A DNA stretch of 64,000 nt from an uncultured Lachnospiraceae bacterium (GCA_934899185.1 CAKXYI010000004.1:62001-126000), one strand, 5' to 3'. Counted from the stretch's first letter, positions 52,946 to 63,960 are shown. A program made the numbers and translations. The notes: generated by a model not told the origin, from the sequence alone.

Positions 52946-53611
52946 ATGCAAGCAATAGTAGAAACAGTATTTGATGCCGTATATTTGATTTCGGTAATCA
53001 CAATCGGAATTTTGATGATCCGTAACAGCAAGGGAAATCGTCAGTTTACTATGTTTGGAATCATGGCAGTTCTTTTGGGAAGTGGCGATGCCTTCCATCT
53101 GGTTCCAAGAGCATGGGCTCTTTGTACAACAGGTCTTGAAAATTACACCGTACAGCTTGGTCTGGGTAAGTGGATTACATCGGTTACCATGACTATTTTT
53201 TATGTGATTTTATATTATGTATGGCGTGAGAGATATCAGATTACAGGTCATAAGGCAACAACAGCAGCGGTCTATGTTCTTGCGGCACTTAGAATTGTTT
53301 TATGTATGATGCCGCAGAATGCATGGCTTAGCGCATCTGCTCCACTTTCCTGGGGGATTTACCGTAATATTCCTTTTGCATTGCTGGGAATTCTGGTTAT
53401 TGTATTGTTTTATAAGAGTGCAAAAGAGAATAACGATGCATCCTTTCGTTTTATGTGGCTTACGATTGTATTGAGCTTTGGTTTCTACATTCCGGTTGTG
53501 TTGTGGGCAGATGTTATTCCAATGATCGGTATGTTGATGATTCCAAAAACCTGTGCTTATGTATGGACCGTTTTGATCGGTTACAAGGCAATGAAAAAAG
53601 AAGTTGCTTAA
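52946..53611 (+). CDS. Unknown multi-pass membrane protein
   Basis: I do not recognise a family. It is a 221-residue protein with about seven hydrophobic segments: VYLISVITIGILMIR, FTMFGIMAVLLGSG, WITSVTMTIFYVILYYV, AAVYVLAALRIVLCMM, IPFALLGILVIVLFY, FMWLTIVLSFGFYIPVVLW and MLMIPKTCAYVWTVLIGY. Conserved-looking polar residues (GSGDAFHLVPR, WRERYQITG) lie in loops. AGAGGAA stands 7 bases before the ATG. The identical TetR operators upstream of tetR and of this gene make it a likely target of the same regulator, so a role in export or stress response is possible but unproven. Confidence 0.75.
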   Translation: MQAIVETVFDAVYLISVITIGILMIRNSKGNRQFTMFGIMAVLLGSGDAFHLVPRAWALCTTGLENYTVQLGLGKWITSVTMTIFYVILYYVWRERYQITGHKATTAAVYVLAALRIVLCMMPQNAWLSASAPLSWGIYRNIPFALLGILVIVLFYKSAKENNDASFRFMWLTIVLSFGFYIPVVLWADVIPMIGMLMIPKTCAYVWTVLIGYKAMKKEVA

Positions 53612-53655
53612 AAAGGCAAACAATGTAAAAAAGAAAGATTCTGCACTCGAAATTA

Positions 53656-53664
53656 TGGTATGAT
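53656..53664 (+). promoter_or_regulatory. Extended -10 promoter of the rsmH-like gene
   Basis: TGGTATGAT forms a TG-n extended -10 box (TATGAT at 53659-53664). No good -35 box is seen. The leader would be about 27 nt. Confidence 0.45.
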
Positions 53665-53697
53665 AGAAGTAGTTATTTGATACTGTAAGGAGAGACA

Positions 53698-54750
53698 ATG
53701 AATCAGGAAACACAGACACCGCATAAAAGGCGTGTACGCTATAAAGGAAAGTACCCAAAGAAATTTGAAGAGAAATATAAAGAACTCCAGCCGGAGAAGT
53801 ATCAGGACACCATTGATCATGTCATAAGTAAAGGGAATACCCCGGCGGGGATGCATATTTCTATTATGGTAAAAGAAATTATCGATATTCTGGATATCAA
53901 ACCAGGGGAGACAGGCTTTGATGCTACACTTGGTTATGGCGGACACACAAAAGCTATGCTCGCCTGTTTAAAAGGCGAAGGACATATGTATGCTACCGAT
54001 GTAGATCCGGAAGAATCTGCAAAGACAAAGAAACGATTGGCAGATTTGGGATATGGAGAGGAAATACTAACGATAAAATTGCAAAACTTCTGCACCATTG
54101 ATGAGATTGCAAAGGAGGCAGGAGGATTTGATTTTATTCTGGCAGACCTGGGTGTATCATCCATGCAGATAGACAATCCGAAGAGAGGATTTTCATTCAA
54201 AGTGGATGGACCGCTGGATTTGCGCTTAAATCAACAAACTGGCATCAGTGCAGCAGAGCGACTAGATACGATTTCAAAAGAAGAACTCGCAGGAATGTTG
54301 GATGAGAATGCAGATGAACCATATTGCGAGGAGATTGCGAAGGCAATCACCGATGAGATACGCAAAGGAAATCGTATAGATACCACGACAAAATTACGCG
54401 AAGTGATTGAACAAACCTTATCGTTTCTGCCGGAAAAAGAGCAGAAGGATACGGTAAAGAAAACATGCCAAAGAGTATTCCAGGCACTGCGTATTGATGT
54501 GAATCAGGAATTTGAAGTTCTCTATGAGTTTATGGAGAAATTGCCGGGAGTATTAAAACCGGGTGGACGAGTGGCTATTTTGACGTTTCACTCCGGTGAG
54601 GACAAATTAGTGAAAAAAGCGTTGAAACAGGGATATCAAGAGGGGATTTATTCTTCCTATGCGAAGGATGTGATTCGACCTTCTGCCCAGGAATGTGCCC
54701 AGAATGGAAGAGCAAGATCTACAAAGCTACGCTGGGCAATCAAAGCATAG
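53698..54750 (+). CDS. RsmH-family 16S rRNA (cytosine-N4)-methyltransferase paralogue
   Basis: A 350-residue SAM-dependent methyltransferase. The core shows GFDATLGYGGHTKAML (SAM loop near residue 80), YATDVDPEE, FDFILADLGVSSMQIDNPKRGFSF, GPLDLRLNQ and VAILTFHSGEDKLVKKAL, all family hallmarks. A basic N-terminal extension of about 45 residues (HKRRVRYKGKYPKKFEEKYKEL) precedes the core and is unusual for RsmH, which modifies C1402 of 16S rRNA. The gene is not next to mraZ or ftsL as the classical rsmH is, so the cell probably has a second copy there. AAGGAGA lies 5 bases before the ATG. Confidence 0.88.
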   Translation: MNQETQTPHKRRVRYKGKYPKKFEEKYKELQPEKYQDTIDHVISKGNTPAGMHISIMVKEIIDILDIKPGETGFDATLGYGGHTKAMLACLKGEGHMYATDVDPEESAKTKKRLADLGYGEEILTIKLQNFCTIDEIAKEAGGFDFILADLGVSSMQIDNPKRGFSFKVDGPLDLRLNQQTGISAAERLDTISKEELAGMLDENADEPYCEEIAKAITDEIRKGNRIDTTTKLREVIEQTLSFLPEKEQKDTVKKTCQRVFQALRIDVNQEFEVLYEFMEKLPGVLKPGGRVAILTFHSGEDKLVKKALKQGYQEGIYSSYAKDVIRPSAQECAQNGRARSTKLRWAIKA

Positions 54751-54781
54751 AGATAATAATGAGTGAAGGACAGGTGAAATT

Positions 54782-56179
54782 ATGAACCGTTTTCAGACAT
54801 TGTATGGTGTTGCGCTTACGAAAAGGAAAAAGCGCGAAATTGTGTTGGTATTGATGGCACTGGAAGCCATTTTTGCATTTTCATATCTTGGATATATTGA
54901 GTTCCCGATGATATCGTCGACGACATTACATATTTTAGTCATTGTTGCAGCGATGGTGTTTGGCATAGAAGGAAGTGTTCCCGTTATGTGTGTATTTGCA
55001 CTGACTTCTATATGGATAGCTTCCTTTGCAACTTCTGCGTTGGATTTGCTGTATTCGCCAATTGTAAGTGGTGTGCCAATCCGCTCCCTTATGTTTGTGG
55101 TGGCTAGAATTCTGTTTGCTATCGTTGCAAGTTTGATTTTTGGTATTTATTTTCGCAAGCCACGTAAACATATCTATATTGGTATTGCATTGTTAGCTAT
55201 GCTAAATACCTTTTTATATGGAGCAATCATGTTTGTGCCGTATGCATTGTTTTTCCCGACGATATTCCACGAATTGCTTTTAAACTGGTCAGCTCTTCCA
55301 CTGTTTTGCGACTGGCTATCGTATGTGCTGGCGGCAGCAGCCTGCTGCGTTGTCCACTACTTTTTATCAAAACAAAAAGTGAGAGATTATCTTTCTTATT
55401 TATGTGAGAATTGTGAGGTAGAAGAATCAAAGGACTATAAGCGCGTATTTCGTTATGCAAAGCTTGGAGCGTTGATTATAGGGATTCTCTGTATCATGTA
55501 TCTGCGAAAAAGAATTTTAGTAGAACTTATGACGCAAGGGTTTACAGTTACCAGCGCATTGAATTTAAATATTGCAAATTTTCTGGTGCAGCTGTTATGT
55601 GCATTGATCTGTCTGTTTGAGATTGTGAGTGTCATTGTCCGCTGGATCAATGAATATTATACGATGCAGCGAATAAAAATGGACGAAAAGCTCAATGAAC
55701 AAAGTGTAAAGATTTCCATTGATCCACTCACAGGTGTATTTAGCCGTTTTGCATATAATGATGTGATGGAATCCTATGATAATCAGGTGCCGGAGGATTT
55801 CGTGGCGTTCTTAATAGATATCAATGGCCTGAAAGTAGTCAATGATACTTTGGGACATGAAGCGGGAGATGAATTGATTTGTGGTGCCGCAGACTGTATT
55901 ATGAAGGCTGTAGGCAATAAGGGCAGGACATTCCGTATTGGCGGGGACGAGTTTGTGGTGTTTGGAACCATGAAAAAAGAACAGGCAGAAGAAACGCTTT
56001 TGGAAATGAACCGGATTATAGCATCATGGTCTGGTGAAAAAGTAAAAAGCTTAAGTGTTTCCGCGGGTTATGCCCTTGCAAGTGAATTCATCGGATATTC
56101 GATCGAAGATCTTACAAAGGAAGCAGATAAGGCTATGTATGAACAAAAGAAAGAATTTTATCGAAGAAATAAGAAATAA
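54782..56179 (+). CDS. Membrane-bound diguanylate cyclase (GGDEF)
   Basis: A 465-residue protein. Residues 1-285 are hydrophobic, with about eight TM segments (EIVLVLMALEAIFAFSYLGY, LHILVIVAAMVFGIEGSVPVMCVFAL, SLMFVVARILFAIVASLIFGIYF and others), forming an integral-membrane sensor not matching a family I know. The GGDEF domain (residues about 305-460) has DPLTGVFSRFAYNDVM, FLIDINGLKVVNDTLGHEAGDELI and the intact active site FRIGGDEFVVF. No RxxD inhibitory site precedes the motif. It should make cyclic di-GMP. It lies 31 bp after the rsmH-like gene, with AGGTG before the start, and a terminator follows. Confidence 0.93.
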   Translation: MNRFQTLYGVALTKRKKREIVLVLMALEAIFAFSYLGYIEFPMISSTTLHILVIVAAMVFGIEGSVPVMCVFALTSIWIASFATSALDLLYSPIVSGVPIRSLMFVVARILFAIVASLIFGIYFRKPRKHIYIGIALLAMLNTFLYGAIMFVPYALFFPTIFHELLLNWSALPLFCDWLSYVLAAAACCVVHYFLSKQKVRDYLSYLCENCEVEESKDYKRVFRYAKLGALIIGILCIMYLRKRILVELMTQGFTVTSALNLNIANFLVQLLCALICLFEIVSVIVRWINEYYTMQRIKMDEKLNEQSVKISIDPLTGVFSRFAYNDVMESYDNQVPEDFVAFLIDINGLKVVNDTLGHEAGDELICGAADCIMKAVGNKGRTFRIGGDEFVVFGTMKKEQAEETLLEMNRIIASWSGEKVKSLSVSAGYALASEFIGYSIEDLTKEADKAMYEQKKEFYRRNKK

Positions 56180-56195
56180 CAGAAAAAGCAATAGT

Positions 56196-56237
56196 AAAAC
56201 GCCGGTATCGACAAGTAATGTGAATACCGGCGTTTTT
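56196..56237. terminator. Bidirectional terminator
   Basis: AAAACGCCGGTAT (56196-56208) pairs perfectly with ATACCGGCGTTTT (56224-56236), with T and A flanks. It separates the converging GGDEF and transporter genes. Confidence 0.93.
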
Positions 56238-56255
56238 GTGTTATGATAGAAATAT

Positions 56256-57590
56256 TTACTTCCAAGAAAAAGTCGCAATGCCATAAATATAAATGATGGC
56301 GATGATCACAGGTACCACAAAGGTAAAGATTGGCTTCTGCCAGTTCTTCATCTTAGGCCCGATACCGGTATTGGCTTCCTTGAAGAAATTATCCCAGCCC
56401 CAGCCAAACTTATGACAGCAGAAGAGGGCGAGGACGAGAGAACCCAGCGGCAGTATGTTAGTAGAAACAACAAAGTCCCAAAAGTCCATCCAAGTCGTTC
56501 CTTCTGCAAATGGCTGGAAATGCAGGACATTAAATCCGAGCGCTGTTGTCAGTGCCAGCAAAAAGACGATGATGCCGCAGACCAGACTTCCCTTTGGTCT
56601 GGACCAACCGGTCAGTTCGCGGACCATGGCAAGGATATTTTCACAGACACCCAGTACAGTGGAGAGTGCAGCGAAGATCATAAACAAAAAGAATAAGGAT
56701 CCCCAAACACGTCCACCGGACATATTATTAAAGACGGTTACCATCGTATCAAATAGAAGGCTCGGTCCGGCACCAACTTCCAGATCATAGGTAAAACATG
56801 CTGGAAAGATGATGACACCTGCTAAAAAAGCGACCAGAGTATCCAGTGTGATGACATGCAGGGCTTCTCCCATGAGGGTGCGGTCTTTTCCGATATAACT
56901 GCCAAAGATCGCCATGCTTCCCATACCGGTGGAAAGTGTGAAAAATGCCTGGTTCATGGCGGCAACTATGACAGATCCGTTGATTTTGGAAATATCCGGT
57001 TTCAGATAAAAGAGTAAGCCCTGTCCGGCACCTTTTAATAAAAGGCTGTGGACTGCCAGTACCAGCATGAGCACTAAAAGTGCGCTCATCATAAATTTGG
57101 TGATCCGCTCAAGCCCACCCTGCAAATGAAAGGACAGGATGAAAAAAGCAAGGACAACCGTTATGAGCAGGAAAGTCACATTGATCGTAGGGCTTGCAAT
57201 CATGGAGGCAAATCCTAAAGTCTGATGTCTCCCGGCAACATATTTGCAGAAATAGTAGATCAGCCATCCGCATACTACGGTGTAAAATGCCATCAGTGCC
57301 AGATTGCCGATCAGACAGATAATGCCAAAACCGCCCCATTTTTGCCCCGGCTTTTCCAATTTTTTATACATATTGAGAGGACTGGACTGCGCGGCTCTGC
57401 CGATGGCAAATTCCATGGTAAGAGCCGGAATGCCGAGGATGATCAGACAGATGATATAGACCAGCATAAAGGAGCCGCCACCATTCTGTCCGCACATCCA
57501 TGGGAATTTCCACATATTTCCACAGCCGATGGCGCATCCTGCTGATAGCATGATAAAGCCAAGTCGGCTTCCTAATTGTTCACGTTTCAT
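56256..57590 (-). CDS. Sodium-dependent amino-acid transporter, NSS family
   Basis: A 444-residue membrane protein with 11-12 TM segments in the LeuT fold. TM1 carries the signature GCAIGCGNMWKFPWMCGQNGGG, with the unwound GN-x-W-x-FP motif that binds Na+ and substrate. TM3 has FYTVVCGWLIYYFCKY, and TM6 has MNQAFFTLSTGMGSMAIFGSYI. The length is that of bacterial NSS proteins such as TnaT, Tyt1 and MhsT. It is 11 bp behind the DAHP synthase gene in the same direction, so the substrate may be an aromatic amino acid; this is inference. AAGGGG stands about 8 bases before the start. Confidence 0.92.
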   Translation of the reverse strand: MKREQLGSRLGFIMLSAGCAIGCGNMWKFPWMCGQNGGGSFMLVYIICLIILGIPALTMEFAIGRAAQSSPLNMYKKLEKPGQKWGGFGIICLIGNLALMAFYTVVCGWLIYYFCKYVAGRHQTLGFASMIASPTINVTFLLITVVLAFFILSFHLQGGLERITKFMMSALLVLMLVLAVHSLLLKGAGQGLLFYLKPDISKINGSVIVAAMNQAFFTLSTGMGSMAIFGSYIGKDRTLMGEALHVITLDTLVAFLAGVIIFPACFTYDLEVGAGPSLLFDTMVTVFNNMSGGRVWGSLFFLFMIFAALSTVLGVCENILAMVRELTGWSRPKGSLVCGIIVFLLALTTALGFNVLHFQPFAEGTTWMDFWDFVVSTNILPLGSLVLALFCCHKFGWGWDNFFKEANTGIGPKMKNWQKPIFTFVVPVIIAIIYIYGIATFSWK

Positions 57591-57601
57591 TCTTAGACCC
57601 C

Positions 57602-58636
57602 TTATTTATTCAACTCGGCAATCATATAAAGCAACTTCTCAGAATCTTCCCATCCAAGACATGGGTCGGTGATAGACTTGCCATAGACCTGATGATCGGA
57701 AATCTTCTGGGAGCCTTCTTCCAGATAACTTTCTACCATGACACCCTTGACCAGGTTCTTGACATCGCTTGAGAACTGGCGGCTCATCATGATTTCACGG
57801 ACGATACGGATCTGCTGCTTGAACTGCTTGTTGGAGTTGGAGTGGTTGGCATCCACGATCGTAGCCGGATTGACAAGATCCATAGAGGCATACATATCGG
57901 AAAGGCGAACAAGATCCTCGTAGTGGTAGTTCTGCACACAATTGCCATGCTTGCTGACAGCCCCTCGCAGGATCGTATGCGCCAAAGGATTGCCGGTCGT
58001 GCGGACTTCGTAACCGGAAAATGTAAAGTGATGCGCATGCTGTGCAGCATATACAGAATTGAGCATAACGGAAAAGTCACCACTGGTCGGATTTTTCATA
58101 CCACTGGCAACATCGAAACCGCTGACGGTAAGGCGATGATGCTGATCTTCTACAGAACGTGCACCGATGGCAACGTAGGAGAGCAGGTCTTCAACGTAAG
58201 GCCAGTTCTCCGGGTAGAGCATCTCGTCTGCACAGGTAAAACCGCTCTCATGGATGGCACGCAGGTGCATTTTACGCATGGCGATCAGACCCTCGACCAT
58301 ATCCGGTGCCTTGGTAGGATCCGGCTGGGAAGCAATGCCCTTGTAACCGGAACCGGTGGTTCTGGGTTTATTGGTATAGATACGAGGAACGATGAGCACG
58401 CGATCTTTGATCTTTTCCTGTACTGAGGTCAGGCGGTTGACATACTCACAGACAGAATCTTCGTTGTCTGCGGAGCATGGTCCGATGATGGCGAGCACAC
58501 GGTCATCTTTTCCAGTGATGATATCTGCAATCTGCTGATCTCTGTCAGCCTTTAAGAGCTTCATTTCCGGTGTCATAGCAAATTCGCTTTTGATGGTGTC
58601 CGGGTCCGGCATCTTTTTTAAATATGAAAAACTCAT
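57602..58636 (-). CDS. aroF: 3-deoxy-7-phosphoheptulonate (DAHP) synthase, class I (AroFGH type)
   Basis: A 344-residue cytoplasmic enzyme for the first step of aromatic amino-acid synthesis. Motifs: LAIIGPCSADNEDSV, VPRIYTNKPRTTGSGYKG, GARSVEDQHHR, GFDVASGMKNPTSGD, IVDANHSNSNK and GVMVESYLEEGSQ. The gene name marks the AroFGH type; which effector inhibits it cannot be read here. ATG at 58636 has GGAG 6 bases upstream; the ATG four codons earlier overlaps the site. It heads a two-gene transcript with the NSS transporter. A perfect hairpin directly precedes the ribosome site. Confidence 0.95.
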   Translation of the reverse strand: MSFSYLKKMPDPDTIKSEFAMTPEMKLLKADRDQQIADIITGKDDRVLAIIGPCSADNEDSVCEYVNRLTSVQEKIKDRVLIVPRIYTNKPRTTGSGYKGIASQPDPTKAPDMVEGLIAMRKMHLRAIHESGFTCADEMLYPENWPYVEDLLSYVAIGARSVEDQHHRLTVSGFDVASGMKNPTSGDFSVMLNSVYAAQHAHHFTFSGYEVRTTGNPLAHTILRGAVSKHGNCVQNYHYEDLVRLSDMYASMDLVNPATIVDANHSNSNKQFKQQIRIVREIMMSRQFSSDVKNLVKGVMVESYLEEGSQKISDHQVYGKSITDPCLGWEDSEKLLYMIAELNK

Positions 58637-58650
58637 GATAATCTCCATTC

Positions 58651-58667
58651 TGTCGCAGATTGCGACA
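58651..58667 (-). promoter_or_regulatory. Hairpin in front of the aroF ribosome site
   Basis: On the minus strand TGTCGCA-ATC-TGCGACA forms a perfect 7-bp stem, four bases before GGAG. It lies in the leader close to the promoter and may be an operator or a translation-control hairpin. Confidence 0.55.
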
Positions 58668-58684
58668 TAAATTTAACAATAACT

Positions 58685-58713
58685 ATATTATAAGAAATTA
58701 TTGGCTCTGTCAA
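58685..58713 (-). promoter_or_regulatory. Promoter of aroF and the NSS transporter gene
   Basis: On the minus strand TTGACA (58713-58708), 17 bp, TAATAT (58690-58685). A TATAAT two bases nearer gives a 15-bp spacer. It is back to back with the tRNA promoter. Confidence 0.7.
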
Positions 58714-58733
58714 ACATTGGCATGCATCTTACA

Positions 58734-58762
58734 TTGACTTTGGCTCGTGATTTTGATAGAAT
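58734..58762 (+). promoter_or_regulatory. Promoter of the tRNA-Arg gene
   Basis: TTGACT at 58734-58739, a 17-bp spacer and TAGAAT at 58757-58762, 18 bp before the tRNA. Confidence 0.8.
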
Positions 58763-58780
58763 AAACAAGATTTGTATTAG

Positions 58781-58854
58781 GTAGGCGTAGCGTAGTTGGA
58801 TAACGCATCGGACTCCGACTCCGAAGATCGCTGGTTCGAATCCAGTCGTCTACA
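58781..58854 (+). tRNA. tRNA-Arg (anticodon CCG)
   Basis: A full cloverleaf can be drawn. The acceptor is GTAGGCG with CGTCTAC (one G-T pair). The D arm is GCG-TAGTTGGATAA-CGC. The anticodon stem TCGGA/TCCGA encloses loop CTCCGAC with anticodon CCG. The T arm CTGG-TTCGAAT-CCAG holds the invariant TTCGA. The CCA end is not encoded. It reads CGG codons. A weak hairpin AACAC-TAT-GTGTT and a T run follow before the next gene. Confidence 0.96.
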
Positions 58855-58899
58855 TTCAAAACACTATGTGTTGGGGAGATTTTTTTGGAGGTGATATTG

Positions 58900-60168
58900 T
58901 TGAAGGTGAAAGAATTCTTTCAGAAGATAAAGATAGATAAGATCACGGCATTTGTCAAAAAGAATGCAAGATATTTTGGCGCAGCAGCCGTCTTTGTGGC
59001 TATGGTGCTCATCCTTGCCAGATGTACAGACGGTACGGCATCGGACAAGGATCCGATGGCAGGCGCATATCAGCAGTATGCGGAAAGTGACAATCAGGAA
59101 GTCAATGACCTGATCACCAAATACTATGAGTATTATGCAGCAGGAGATACCGATTCCCTCAAACAGATTGCTACTCCGATCTCAGATGCAGAAGTCAGTT
59201 ATATCCAGTTTTATAGTCAATACATTGAAAAGTACCAGAATTTAAAGGTCTATACTAAGCGCGGTTTGGACAAGAATTCTTATCTGTGTTCTGTATATTT
59301 GCAGATCAAGTTTGCAAATATTGATACACCGGCAGCAGGTCTGGATTTCTTCTATGTGCAGACCAAGGATGACGGCAGCCTCTATATCAACAATGTATAT
59401 GGTTCCTTCAACCAGTCCAATGGCGAATTTGATATGGATACCGATATTTCATCCCTGATCGCCACCTTTGAACAGCAGAGCGATGTACTTGCTTTGCAGG
59501 CTGAGGTACAGCAGGAATGTAACGAGGCTATGCTGGCAGATGAAAATCTGAACACCTTTGTCAATACGACCCTACAGGATGCGATCAAGCAGTGGGCAGC
59601 AGATTACAAGGCATCTGTAGCCAAGGCGGCGGAAGAAGCAGCGGCAGCCAAGGCGGCAGAGGAAGAAGCAGCAGCCAAGGCGGCAGAAGAAGCCAAGGCA
59701 GCAGAGGAGGCAGCGGCAGCCGAAGCGGCAGAAGCAGCCAATGCCAAGACCAAGGTCACCACGGACAAGATCAATGTGCGTGATGCGGCTTCGGAGGACG
59801 GCAATCTCTTAGGACAGTTGGCATCTGGTACACAGGTTACCTGGTATGCAGATGAAAATGGCTGGGCAAAGATTGACTACAACGGCACCAAGGCTTATGT
59901 AAAGGCAGATTATCTGGCAGATGTATCCGGCGACAGTACACAGGATACAAGCCAGTCAACAAATAGCAGTGCAAACCTGACCCAGGGACAGGAGATCACA
60001 CTTGCCAACACGGTCAATGTCCGTGAGAGCATGAGCGAGACGGCTTCCAAGGTGGCAGTTGCTTACGCAGGAGAACAGGTCACTGTGATTGAGTCTTATG
60101 CAGATGGATGGACTAAGGTCAATTACAATGGCAAGCAGGGATACTGCAAGACAGAATACTTACAGTAA
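58900..60168 (+). CDS. Membrane-anchored protein with alanine-rich helix and two bacterial SH3 domains
   Basis: A 422-residue protein. A basic cytoplasmic start is followed by one TM helix (YFGAAAVFVAMVLILARC). The Cys after Arg does not fit a lipobox. Residues about 50-220 form a globular extracellular part (EVNDLITKYYEYYAAGDTDSLKQIA, NTF2-like in style). About 45 residues of Ala/Glu/Lys repeats (KAAEEAAAAKAAEEE) make a rigid rod. Two SH3b domains follow: KINVRDAASEDGNLLGQL to YVKADYL, and TVNVRESMSETASKVAVA to CKTEYLQ. Such domains bind cell-wall peptides. The start is TTG 58900, with GGAGG 8 bases upstream. The specific role is unknown. Confidence 0.85.
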   Translation: MKVKEFFQKIKIDKITAFVKKNARYFGAAAVFVAMVLILARCTDGTASDKDPMAGAYQQYAESDNQEVNDLITKYYEYYAAGDTDSLKQIATPISDAEVSYIQFYSQYIEKYQNLKVYTKRGLDKNSYLCSVYLQIKFANIDTPAAGLDFFYVQTKDDGSLYINNVYGSFNQSNGEFDMDTDISSLIATFEQQSDVLALQAEVQQECNEAMLADENLNTFVNTTLQDAIKQWAADYKASVAKAAEEAAAAKAAEEEAAAKAAEEAKAAEEAAAAEAAEAANAKTKVTTDKINVRDAASEDGNLLGQLASGTQVTWYADENGWAKIDYNGTKAYVKADYLADVSGDSTQDTSQSTNSSANLTQGQEITLANTVNVRESMSETASKVAVAYAGEQVTVIESYADGWTKVNYNGKQGYCKTEYLQ

Positions 60169-60192
60169 AAGCAGTTTTTATAACGTATCTTT

Positions 60193-60220
60193 AGGGGCAG
60201 TCCATATGGTCTGTCCCTTT
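60193..60220 (+). terminator. Terminator after the SH3 protein gene
   Basis: AGGGGCAG-TCCAT pairs with ATGGTCTGTCCCT with one bulge, followed by TTTC. Confidence 0.65.
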
Positions 60221-60255
60221 CGTAGCCTTATAGGAATCGGATAGAAAGGAGACCC

Positions 60256-62974
<2,719 letters not shown>

Positions 62975-63002
62975 AGAATAGGGATAGAAAGAGGGGGCAA
63001 TT

Positions 63003-63932
63003 ATGCCGATCAAAACACAGAGCGATCTGCCTGCAAAGGCGATCTTAGAACATGAAAATATATTTGTTATGGACGAGGAAAGGGCATTACATCAGGATAT
63101 CCGCCCGATTGAGATCGGAATCCTGAACCTCATGCCTTTAAAGGAAGATACGGAACTGCAGATGCTGCGATCCCTGTCAAATTCTCCACTTCAAGTAGAT
63201 ATTACTTTTATTGCTGTGGAGAGCCATATTTCAAAAAATACGTCCATGAGCCATTTGAACAAGTTTTACCAGACTTTTGGTGACATCAAAAACCGTAATC
63301 TGGATGGTCTGATCATCACGGGAGCACCGGTGGAACTGCATGATTTTGAAGAAGTGGACTATTGGGATGAACTGGTCGAGATTATGGAGTGGTCAAAGAC
63401 ACATGTGACCTGTACTTTTTACCAGTGCTGGGGCGCACAGGCAGGGCTGTATTATCACTACGGCATCAAAAAAGAGATCTTAGATAAAAAGATCTTTGGC
63501 GTCTACAAGCACAAGGTGCAAAACCGCAAGATTCCATTGGTACGCGGTTTTGACGATTATTTCATGGCACCACATTCCAGACACACCAAAATGGACGAGG
63601 ATGCCATTCGAAACAACCCGGATCTGATTGTGCTGGCAGAGTCGGAAGAAGCAGGCATCTTTTTGATCCTGTCCAAGGATAACAGCCAGATCTTTTGTAT
63701 GGGGCACCCGGAATACGACCGTCTTACCTTGGATAAAGAGTACAAGCGAGATCTGGAAAAAGGCATGGATATCCAGATGCCGGTCAATTATTATCCCAAT
63801 GATGATGTGAACGAAAGACCGCTTTTACAATGGCGTTCCCATGCAAACTGCTTATATACCAATTATCTGGATTATTATGTCTACCAGATGACACCGTATG
63901 ATTTGCACTGGTTGCCAAAAGACAAAAGATAA
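63003..63932 (+). CDS. metA: Homoserine O-acetyltransferase of the MetA (HTS) family
   Basis: A 309-residue cytoplasmic enzyme that activates homoserine for methionine synthesis. The catalytic cysteine is C142 in FYQCWGAQAG. A conserved histidine lies in CMGHPEYDR, with E following. Residue 111 is Glu (GAPVELHDFEEVDYW). In this family Glu111 goes with acetyl-CoA and Gly111 with succinyl-CoA, so the acetyl type is predicted. GAGGGGG stands before the ATG. It is 28 bp after ligA and may be in the same transcript. No S-box or other riboswitch precedes it. Confidence 0.94.
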   Translation: MPIKTQSDLPAKAILEHENIFVMDEERALHQDIRPIEIGILNLMPLKEDTELQMLRSLSNSPLQVDITFIAVESHISKNTSMSHLNKFYQTFGDIKNRNLDGLIITGAPVELHDFEEVDYWDELVEIMEWSKTHVTCTFYQCWGAQAGLYYHYGIKKEILDKKIFGVYKHKVQNRKIPLVRGFDDYFMAPHSRHTKMDEDAIRNNPDLIVLAESEEAGIFLILSKDNSQIFCMGHPEYDRLTLDKEYKRDLEKGMDIQMPVNYYPNDDVNERPLLQWRSHANCLYTNYLDYYVYQMTPYDLHWLPKDKR

Positions 63933-63960
63933 AAAACTTCCCAATTTACGGGAGGTCTGA

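Noticed and set aside
59620..59750. Tandem DNA repeat or CRISPR-like array
   Set aside because: The regular GCGGCAGAAGAA-type pattern is the coding sequence of the Ala/Glu/Lys rod, in frame, with no spacers.
62975..63002. S-box or other methionine riboswitch before metA
   Set aside because: Only 28 bp separate ligA and metA, too short for any known methionine-responsive leader.
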